From positions 1 to 64,000 of the forward strand of contig QXCR01000067.1 of assembly GCA_004380135.1 (NCBI GenBank): a stretch of DNA of 64,000 bases. Direction: 5' to 3'. A program made the position numbers and the translations under genes. Below, piece after piece: positions 55,926 through 64,000 of this stretch. Every line of letters starts with the position of its first letter. Position 1 is the stretch's first letter. The notes beneath the pieces were generated by a model, which made no database searches, was not told the DNA's origin, and saw only the letters and a program-made list of their open reading frames with translations. The DNA is from Stemphylium vesicarium. Taxonomy: Eukaryota > Ascomycota > Dothideomycetes > Pleosporales > Pleosporaceae.

Positions 55926-57410
55926 AATGAATAAAGTCGAGAATCAGAAACGAAAGACTAGAGTGAATGTAAAGACCGTACAAAGAAGAGATATTTGGTA
56001 CCGCTGCCAATGCGATGGCTCCCTACTCTTTATATCGCAGCCATGTCCCGCATCATTGCAATGCGTCCCGCGGCCCCTTGATTAAAGCGGAAAAAACAGC
56101 TGTTCAGAAGCGGCAGTGCAGTTGTTTCAAACCAGTGGGGCACCCAAATCGAACTAGATCGATAAGTTTCAATCTCTACCCGCGCGCTAGTGTCCACATT
56201 GGAAACAATAGGTTGAGGGCATTACTACATTCAGTGTCGGTCTATACAGAAGCGACTGCATCTCCGAACCGCTTCGACTCGTTGTGCGATTACTAAGCGC
56301 TGTACGAATCCTCACAGCTTACTCGTTATACGGCTTCGCTGTGATCTTAATGAGAGTCAGATTATCCATTTTTCTCGATGCATCTCCCAATTGCGAACGC
56401 GATTGACAACGCCAAGACAACTGTCGGTGATCAAAGGCGTGCTAATTCGAGATCTCCTATTCGTCGTACGGCTACTACACATCGTACGGCAATACCTCGG
56501 GAATTAATGGCTACTTTGGATACGAGCGCACAGACAGCACGTGTGTCTCACCCTATCCTCGCGTGCTATCCACCATGACAAGGCGATGCTGTACCTTCAA
56601 TGCGCTCCATCCAAATGGAAGACTGAACATGTAATCCATGCGGGGACCACGTGCCCATTCAATCGTGTACTAGAATGGAGGCAATGCGCCTTGTGGTCTA
56701 GTGATAACTCGAACTGACCATATAATACCAGCTGATTTGCTCGTCGCTGTACGCTTGAGATAAAAGAAGGTTCATTGGTAGCACAAGATGCACGTGGCCT
56801 TCCCATCGGCTACAAGAGAGCTTCCTTGCTGTTCTTAGAGTTCTACCTTTTGTTTATGAAGTGTTCACCGTGCTCCCGAATTCCTTTTCGGTAGCTTGGT
56901 AGCTCGGTCGAGGTCGGACGAATAGCGGTTGTCGATCGTGCGCGCGTAGACGAGGTGTTCTTCTAGTAGACCAACCCATTTTGTCAGTTCAGATTAACTC
57001 TTCTCTCATACTTGAGTTTATATACCATCTCGAGGTTAGAGCCAGATCGTAGAAAGTTCAAGGCCCTCATAACTATCACTCTCCGTAGAAGTGTGCTGTA
57101 AAGGCAGTGGTCCCTTCAGGAGAGTATAGGTCATCATACTATCAGCTCTCCCTGTATGTGACGGCATGCGCCATCGTTGGTTGAAGGAAAAAGAAACTGA
57201 GCTGGACGGCAAACCCCGCCGCTCAAGTCATGAGTGGGTCACGCGGCGATTGATGTGCGATATGGGATCAGGGCGCCTTACATCTAACTCCTACAAATTG
57301 AAAGACCTGTGATCCAATGTTTGGTTATTTTAAAAGCCGAACACGAGCGGCATGCGTTGAAAGCAGCCACCGAAACAGCCAGGTGATGTTGCTATGAGCA
57401 GCAATTTAGC
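55926..57410. other. Gene-free 1.5 kb upstream of pectin lyase
   Basis: Promoter of the pectin lyase in its left part. The rest is moderately AT-rich and has no supported gene. Confidence 0.5.
56029..56034 (-). promoter_or_regulatory. TATA box of pectin lyase gene
   Basis: TATAAA on the minus strand, about 104 bp upstream of the pectin lyase ATG, a normal distance for a regulated fungal gene. A GTGGGG (CreA-like SYGGRG) is at about 56143-56148. Both are short motifs and only suggestive. Confidence 0.5.
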
Positions 57411-57662
57411 CTAATACCCCAGTGGAAGAGCCCCAGGGTACATGTACTGTTTTGCGGGGTGGCGCCTGAAAAGCTCAGACGGTAGCACACGGGACAAGGT
57501 CTTGGTCAGAGCTTCAGCGATCTTGAACCTCACGTCGAACTGTCGTCCATGGACTTTTTTCCCCACTTTTTCCCATGGACAAATGGAAAGTCGGAGATAC
57601 CGACGACATAGCCCAGGCGTTGGCATCTCAATGAGTCGCTGCGCATGACTGGGGTCGCGCAT
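57411..57662 (-). mobile_element. Possible Ty1/Copia RNase H tail relic
   Basis: A minus-strand frame of 83 codons reads EKVGKKVHGRQFDVRFKIAE then ALTKTLSRVLPSELFRRH. The order 'E-K-V ... F-D-V-R-F ... A-L-T-K-x-L ... F-R-R' resembles the C-terminal end of Copia-type RNase H, where D-x-x-T-K-x-L is constant. No reverse transcriptase, integrase or LTR is visible nearby, so at most a small relic remains. The resemblance is by eye and weak. Confidence 0.3.
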
Positions 57663-59464
57663 CCGAACGAGTGTCGGCAGAAATCAGTTCGAGGTGATTT
57701 TGGAGCAACTGTTCCAAGCGTTAGTCCTTCAGCGGATACGGTGTGACAGCTCAATGGCTCAATGTTGCGGATCGCCGAGGCTCGCTACACACATCTGGTG
57801 TTGATCGGTCGCACTTTTCTCCTGGCAGATTGGACACGCATCTCGTGATGCTGATTGATTCCCGAGTCAAAGCATGCGACTTCGCAAGATCTCAGGCCCC
57901 CTCAATATATGCAACCTAGCTCTTCGAATAGCGCATTGAACGTGGCTTGCTCGAACGCAGTGAGGGGTGTTTGTTTGATTGTTAAGTGTGCCAACAGAGG
58001 CGGAGATTACCGGGATGGTGAGTTGACAGGGCGGGCAATAGGGTCCGCTGAACAGCCAAGGCTGCTCATTCCCCGTTCCAGAAGACGAACAAGCAATGAA
58101 CAAGCAACTGTCGCATCAGCCGCTCATGCAAGGCCTGTCCACAGGGTTCTTGAAGGAAGGGCACAACGGCAAGTGCCTCCATTGCAGGATCTGAACGCGG
58201 TTTTGGGGGGCCTTGTTGAGCTGCAAGCAGTACACCCCCAAGTTGCTGCAATTCAGCCGGTAGGAGGCGGAACAGCGGGACGCCTAGAACCGGTGTGTCC
58301 CAAAGCTGGACGGGTGATGGAAAATGGAGGCGCTGTGTTTGAATTGCCATGAAGAACGAGCCAGCCTGCCCGGAAGCGTCCAGGAATGAGCGAGAACTCC
58401 CGCTTACAAGGAGCTCTTGGTGCCTGATGATGTCTGGGGAAAATATCTGGAGAACGGCGCAAGGCACTGATGGTGCGACACGGAGACTGCATAACAACGG
58501 ATGGGTTAGTGCTATCTGTCCATGATGGTTCCTTGCCGTGGGACGCTAGACGCTTCGCCGCTCGTCACGTGTCCAAATAGCCGAAGAGGCTAGCGAATTG
58601 GGGAGAATCGGCTCTTTCTTTCCGCCAACCACACCTCTTCACCTCGGACCCGCGTACACTATTGTCACCCCAATCAATATGGGGGACTCCGGGGTAACGC
58701 TTGTCAGGCCCACTTCCTCGGTCCCTGAAGAACACTCGAGCTTAGAGTAGGGGGTTAGATGCAGGTTAATCTATTCAACCGTAACATGCAGTGTTCGGCA
58801 GCTGACGACCCCCTTCGAGAAGGTTGATGGAAGCCTCTTTCTGGGCTGCGTCGGTAGTCAAGCCGCTGATTGCTTGTTGGTGAACTCTACCCGACGTACC
58901 GGGTTGACGGACCTCGGTGCGCGTTCAGACGCGTCTGCCAACTTAGTTTTGCCGAAACCAACAAATCCCACCGAAAGACAAGAAGTGCAAGAACAGCTTT
59001 TTTGCTTGTTGTCTTGACGGCTAGTCGTTCCGCACGCCGAGGTCGCCTTGGCTCTGGTACCGTGTCGATACGTTCACAGTCAAGACTCTTCCCAAGGTCT
59101 GGGCATGACATTCTAACTGCCACCGTTGTGACCTATTTGCAGCCCACTTTGCCCCATACGGAGGTTCAACCAAGCAAAGTACCATACGCCTCTTCGAATC
59201 CCTTTAGCCGGTCTTGCAGACTGCAGTTCTGAACTCAAGGTCCCATGCGAGATGGTTCCTTGCGGCCGGGATACATATATATGAAGCGTCAACAATGTCG
59301 ATCAATCCAGACTCAGCAGCAATCAGCTCAAGCCGACAATTCAACAGCTTATATACCCTGCTGCCCGGGAAAGTGGTTGGTTGTGCGTGTCAAACCCAAG
59401 CTACATTCATTCCCTTGTTACTTTCACTGTTCAAACAGTCCTCGGGCTACGAGAATCAGAAACT
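57663..59464. other. Gene-free 1.8 kb before sugar transporter
   Basis: Open frames at 57855-58352 (+) and 58066-58497 (-) overlap each other and lack domains. The right end is the transporter promoter. Confidence 0.5.
59274..59283 (+). promoter_or_regulatory. TATA-like element of sugar transporter
   Basis: CATATATATG about 180 bp before the ATG of the transporter, followed by a pyrimidine/A-rich leader. Plausible core promoter. Confidence 0.4.
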
Positions 59465-61195
59465 ATGGGGCTCTACCAGAAGTTTACGCCCAAGATGGGT
59501 GCAGTAGCTAAGAGCAGGGCCGACGTTGAGGCTGCTCAGGCTGAAGCACCTCATCTGCAAAAGGTTAACTGGAGGAAAGATGCCGGTCTGCGCAAGCTCT
59601 ACTTCTATGCCTTCTTCATCTGCATTGCTTCTGCGACTACAGGTTACGATGGGTAAGCATATTCCAAACATTATTACTGACCGCACATTGATATTTCGTA
59701 GTTCCATGTTGAACAACTTGCGTATTCTCCCACGCTGGACAGAATTCTTCGACGATCCTAAAGAAAGCGACCTTGGTCTTCTTGTTGCTCTCTATTCTAT
59801 TGGCTCAATCGCTTCGCTTCCAGTAGCTCCCTTCATCGCCGATCGCTTCGGACGTCGATCATGCATTACCCTTGGATGTGTTATCATGATCGTCGCAGCG
59901 GCTATCCAGGGTGCCGCCAAGAACCTCGACTATTTCATGGGTGGACGGTTCCTCATGGGGTTTGGCAACTCTCTAGCTCAGCTATCTTCGCCGCTATTGC
60001 TTACTGAGCTTTGCCACCCTCAGCATCGTGCTCGTGTCACTGCTGTCTATAACTGCTTGTGGAACGTCGGCGCTATTGTATGTACCTGGTTGACCTTCGG
60101 TACGAAGCGTATCGACAACGACTGGTGCTGGCGCATTCCAGCACTCTCGCAGGCTGCCCCCTCCATCATTCAGTTGGCTGCCATCTGGTTCATCCCCGAG
60201 TCTCCCCGTTGGTTGATTGCCAAGGAAAGGAACGAAGAAGCTCTCCACATCCTTGCCAAATACCACGCCAATGGTGATGCCGACAACGCCACTGTCCAGT
60301 TCGAATATGCCGAGATCAAAGAGACCCTCCGTCTTGAGTTCCAATACCAGAAGAGCTCTAGCTACCTTGACTTTTTCAAGACCAAGGGCAACAGATACAG
60401 ACTAATGCTCCTCGCGTCCCTTGGTCTCTTCTCGCAGTGGTCTGGCAACGGTCTCGTCTCCTACTATGCTACCGATGTCTACAACTCCATCGATATCACG
60501 GATCCAGACACCCAACTTGGTATCAACGGTGGTCTTACCATTCTTTCGCTTATCGTTTCCGTATCTTGTGCTCTACTCGTTGATCGCGTCGGTCGCCGCC
60601 CGCTATTCATCTCTGCCACCGGTGCCATGTGCATCACCTTCATTATCTGGACCATCGCTTCGTCGCAGCAAGAATCGAGCGGGGGTAAAGCTGCTGGTAG
60701 GGCTGTTATCGCCATGATCTGGATCTTCTCCGTCGCGTACGCCTTGGCTTGGTCTGGTCTACTTGTCGCCTACACTGTTGAAATCTTGCCCTTCAAGATT
60801 CGTGCCAAGGGCCTCATGATCATGAACTTCTTCATCCAAGTTGCTCTGACCATCAACCAATACGTCAACCCCTTTGGTTTCGACCATCTCGACCCGGTCT
60901 GGAAGTTCTACACGATCTACGCTGTAAGTTGATCACGGACACATTCGTTCTGAGGCTATTCGCTGACCAAGTCTAGTGCTGGATCTTCCTCGAGTTCATC
61001 TTCGTCACCGTCTTCTACGTTGAGACCCGCGGTCCTACCCTTGAGGAGATTGCCAAGATCTTCGATGGTGATGATGCTCAGGTGGGCCAAATCGACTTGG
61101 CCAATGTCGAGCAGGACATCATGAGACAGGTCGTCACCACTGGCTACGAGAAGGAAGGTGACGCCCGCGTCGAGCAAGTCAGGACTTCAGCTTAG
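59465..61195 (+). CDS. MFS sugar transporter (lactose permease-like)
   Basis: 542 residues from exons 59465..59652, 59702..60923 and 60977..61195. Twelve membrane spans of the sugar-porter family are visible. Signatures are DRFGRRSCITLG after span 2 (the G-R-R motif), GGRFLMGFGNSLAQLSSPLL, PESPRWLIAKERNEEALHIL before the central loop, LVDRVGRRPLFISATGAM and a C-terminal ETRGPTLEEIAKIFDG. An early ATTGYDGSMLNNL joins across the first intron. Family-wide wording (LYSIGSIASLPVAPF, LSQAAPSIIQLAAIWFIPES) is that of fungal Lac12/cellodextrin-type proton symporters, so a disaccharide or hexose is likely. Plasma membrane. Next to pectin lyase and carboxylesterase it may import wall-derived sugars. 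Confidence 0.92.
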
Positions 61196-61776
61196 ATGCA
61201 TCCTTGACTAGTCGTGTGTGTATACTTGGTGCCCGCTTGCTGGGATAAGATGACGGTTGGTATTGCTATTGCGATGTCCACTGTGGATGCGCGTCATTCG
61301 CTAGCTTAGTAATGAGATGTCTTTTCGAAATTTGGCCGTCCAATTGCGACTCGAGCGGTCCTTCTTGATTCATGCGTCTTTATTATTAGAGATCATGGGA
61401 CGGCTCTACTCGTTAAGTTTGGTCGGCTTGGGTGTATGTGGAACTGCATTAGCCGCCAAGTCTCCCTCGACTGGCCACCACACATCACCAGTTGCGTGCA
61501 GCCAAGCGTCCCTTCGAAAGCATGCCTAGCGCATATCTCGAGAAGATGTCACGCTACTCTATTCGGTCGTTGCAACATACACATAGCGTTTGGAAAGAAT
61601 TGATTAACTACATAATCATTTAGCTTAGGGTTAAAAACAAAAGAAGAAGAGAAAAGGAGCGGAGCTCTGAAGAGCTGGCTGCGAAGATGATAGCTAATGT
61701 ACCATCTTGCCATTCTATAGTTTTACACTAGGGCCATTGCCCAGCGAAATGCAGCGCGCTGACCTGACCTGAGCAT
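61196..61776. other. Convergent 3' flanks
   Basis: 580 bp between the convergent transporter and carboxylesterase genes. It is AT-rich near 61600-61740 and probably 3' UTRs, apart from the weak 44-codon frame noted separately. Confidence 0.5.
61395..61529 (+). CDS. Possible small secreted peptide, 44 residues
   Basis: A short frame starts MGRLYSLSLVGLGVCGTALA and ends with a Ser/His-rich tail with one further Cys. The start looks like a signal peptide with cleavage after ALAA. It lies 200 bp after the transporter stop and could simply be 3' UTR. Weak. Confidence 0.2.
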   Translation: MGRLYSLSLVGLGVCGTALAAKSPSTGHHTSPVACSQASLRKHA

Positions 61777-63562
61777 TTAAAGCACCAAAGCCTTCATCCA
61801 CCACTGACACCTCTCGCTCGAGATGGGATCCTGTGCAACACCGATTTCTGTGCCGTTGAGGAGGACCAGTTCATGGTTATGATGGTACACAGGAACCGTG
61901 AAGTTATTGTTCATGTAACTATCCGGTGCACCAAGAACGGCAAGTCCGGTGATGTAGTCTTGCAACATAAAGGCCTGAGTCTCGTTGGCAGTTTGGTTAG
62001 AGGTAGGGTCGTATATAGTCAAGCTGGTGTCGGCGAGATGGACAGCAGGGAAAGTATGATAGGCGTAGGCATACGCTCTCTTGACTGAACTCGTGAGCGC
62101 ATAAGCGTTGCAGGTGAACTGCCATTCCGTCATAGCTGCAGAGGCGCGCGCAACATTCTCGGTGTAGCCGTACGAACCGTCGAAAACCGGGGGGTAAAGC
62201 TCAGTGGTAATGTACTCCAAGACTTCAGGGCTGGCGTCGGGAAATACGCGACTGACAAATTTGTCAAATTCAGCATCGGTCTTGATTGGTGGTGAGAAAC
62301 CAAGGGCTTCATCCTTGTCATGGCTGACAAGGACACTGACTGATTTGTCGAAATTGCCTTGCTGGAGCTGGCGCTTGGGGTCGTCAACCACAAGCACTCC
62401 ATCTCTCGACGGCCCGTAGATGAAAGAGCTCTGGCCTGCGCCTGCGACCTGAGCAGCGTTTGCCAAGATGACCGTATCAGAGGACACGGTGTGAGCATCA
62501 GCAAGTGTCTTTACCCCCACCATGCGCAGGAATTCTTCGAGGTCGGCATCGAGACCCGCAGCGGTCTGTGTAACAAGGTTTGCAGGCGATTGGATGAAAG
62601 CCTTCTTGAAGACGTTTTTAACCACGCCTCCAAAGGCGGTCAAGTGATGAACAATGGAACTAGCGCCAGCGGAAGAGCCAGCAACCATGATGTTGTTGTC
62701 GTCGCCACCGAATAGGTGAATCCTGTCTTTGACCCATTGCAGCGCGAATCGCTGGTCATACAGAGCAACATTGGGAACACCACCAGCTGACGCGAACGCA
62801 GGACCAGAGAGCCAACCCAGTGCGCCAAGACGGTAGTTAAGTGACACAACGACCACGTCCGATTTGTACGCCTCCTTTGCGCGAGCGATCCAACCATTGA
62901 AAGAGTTTTCAGCCTTATTGCCCGAGGTATAACCACCACCTATGAGAATAAGTTAGAAGTTGAGCGCAAGATTGGAAGGAGTCTGCGTACCATGGATGTA
63001 AACTATGACAGGAAGCTTTTGGCTGGAGCTAATCACATTCAGAGCAGACTCCGGAACATACAAGTCCAAAAACAGGCAGTCTTCGGTCTCGCGAGGATCA
63101 CGAGGTGTAGGAGAGGAGGCGTTTGTGCGCGAGTATGAATATGTGATATTCGGAAGCGTCCCAGCAACAAGATACGTGTAGGCCCAGGTATAGGCATCAG
63201 CGAACCAGTTTGGAGATGCTTGAGGGCAAATGCGATCTTCGCGTCCGTCATCGATGGAAGTATAGTTTGTTGTTGGGGTTTGAGGGTGCTGGAAGCGAAG
63301 TGGACCAACTGGGGGCGCTGCGTATCGAATGTTTGAGAAGGTATATGTACCTAATTCGGACTTTGTTTTTTTACCATGCATTAGATATCGCAGACTCGTG
63401 CCTAAGATGTGCCATGTAACTTACATTATATGCGGAAGCGCGTTGTAGGCCATAACCGATGTCGACTACTGGCAGTTCGCTGGAAACGTTCTGTGCAGTA
63501 CAGAGCAACTCAAGCGAGAGGAGCGCGGCGAGGCTGAGGTTGATTTTCGCGCGTGCAAACAT
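61777..63562 (-). CDS. Secreted type-B carboxylesterase/lipase
   Basis: 556 residues from exons 63425..63562, 62991..63360 and 61777..62939. A signal peptide (MFARAKINLSLAALLSLELL) leads to GTYTFSNIRYAAPPVGPLRF, the usual start of fungal type-B carboxylesterases. EDCLFLDLYVPESAL, the oxyanion region VYIHGGGYTSG and VVVVSLNYRLGALGWL follow. The nucleophile is Ser259 in AGSSAGASS (more often G-E-S-A-G), a likely acid is Glu in HDKDEALGF, and a likely catalytic His is in VHLADTSLTIYD. Several N-x-S/T sites suit secretion. It would cleave esters or lipids outside the cell; the exact substrate is open. The first junction uses an AAG acceptor (63361-63363), chosen because it yields YN-SELGTYTF. Confidence 0.9.
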
Positions 63563-64000
63563 TGCGGCAGACCTGGATGAGGGATTCAAGTTGAAGTGAT
63601 CGGGTGGTGTATCTCAATGACTTTTTTCATGCGAAGAGTACAAGACATAAATACGATGATAACGTACAATGAGCTCGGGCCAGAAACCTAGGTTCAAGCC
63701 TTGAAGTTGTGAAAACGGTACTCTCCGGTAGATTGAGGAGCTTTGAACTGACCGCTCCAGTTTAAACTGAGTTGCGCGACGGCCGGCATGTGCATATCCG
63801 TAATTGTTCCGAGACAACACTTAACACTTGTACAAGTCGTGTAACGATTCCGTTTCGCACTCGTAGCCTTGTAGAAGAGTCTTGAAATCAGCGGTCTGCT
63901 CTTACGATTTGCGATGCAGGGTCTCACTCCCTTTGTATTCTCTACATTCAAGGTGTAAAGTAAGCCGAGAGCGGCGTATACTCCGGTCGAACCTGTGTCT
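63563..64000. other. Carboxylesterase promoter region, window end
   Basis: 438 bp upstream of the carboxylesterase start. No gene supported before the window ends. Confidence 0.5.

Noticed and set aside
57855..58497. Overlapping 165- and 143-codon frames on opposite strands
   Set aside because: They are mutual shadows, neither has a domain and the codon use is not convincing.
1..64000. rRNA genes, CRISPR arrays, complete transposons or LTR pairs
   Set aside because: Read for them by eye on both strands and saw none; a covariance-model and repeat-library search would be needed to be certain.

Overview
The window is nuclear DNA of a filamentous ascomycete (Pezizomycotina). Introns are mostly 47-95 bp, with GT donors, CTAAC/CTAAT-like branch sites and AG acceptors. 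Genes are monocistronic on both strands. The protein families are fungal: Zn2Cys6 regulator, RTA1, PTH11-like rhodopsin fold, NmrA-like, al-3-type GGPP synthase, OHCU decarboxylase, secreted GMC oxidoreductase and pectin lyase. A plant-associated Dothideomycete (Pleosporales-like) fits best, but this is inferred from family content, not from a marker gene. No rRNA, CRISPR, phage or bacterial-type element was seen.

Layout. 0-7 kb: 3' part of an RTA1 membrane protein, a Zn2Cys6 regulator, a convergent GNAT acetyltransferase, then a decayed protein kinase whose catalytic loop and DFG motif are destroyed. 7-15 kb: an 8 kb stretch without a convincing gene but full of CA/TG tracts, ending at an uncharacterised acidic protein. 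17-25 kb: Las1 (pre-rRNA nuclease), a frameshifted pseudogene, then an Oac1-like mitochondrial carrier and an Swd2-like WD40 protein that share a promoter. 24.5-30 kb: a second long gene-free stretch, an uncharacterised SPNF-repeat protein and OHCU decarboxylase. 31-33 kb: a relic ORF with two in-frame stops. 33.5-46 kb: a dense core block (ADF-H plus PH protein, GGPP synthase, 2EXR/F-box-like protein, Dph7, two uncharacterised proteins including a Sec2-type Rab GEF, NmrA-like). 47-48.8 kb: rhodopsin-fold membrane protein. 50.8-63.6 kb: a secretory/nutrient block (GMC oxidoreductase, a three-exon hypothetical, pectin lyase, MFS sugar transporter, type-B carboxylesterase) interrupted by 3.5 kb of gene-free DNA with a possible Copia relic.

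Most genes look like independent housekeeping functions: rRNA processing, histone methylation/3' end formation, purine catabolism, isoprenoid supply, diphthamide, vesicle traffic. The last 13 kb could act together in plant cell-wall breakdown and uptake: pectin cleavage, oxidation of sugars or alcohols, ester hydrolysis, sugar import. I found no clear new multi-gene system. The best leads are the SPNF-repeat protein, the ADF-H/PH protein with a retainable in-frame intron, the 8 kb CA/TG-rich region, and three decayed loci whose premature stops fit CpA-to-TpA mutation. Exon coordinates were spliced by eye and checked only for frame; none is backed by transcripts.
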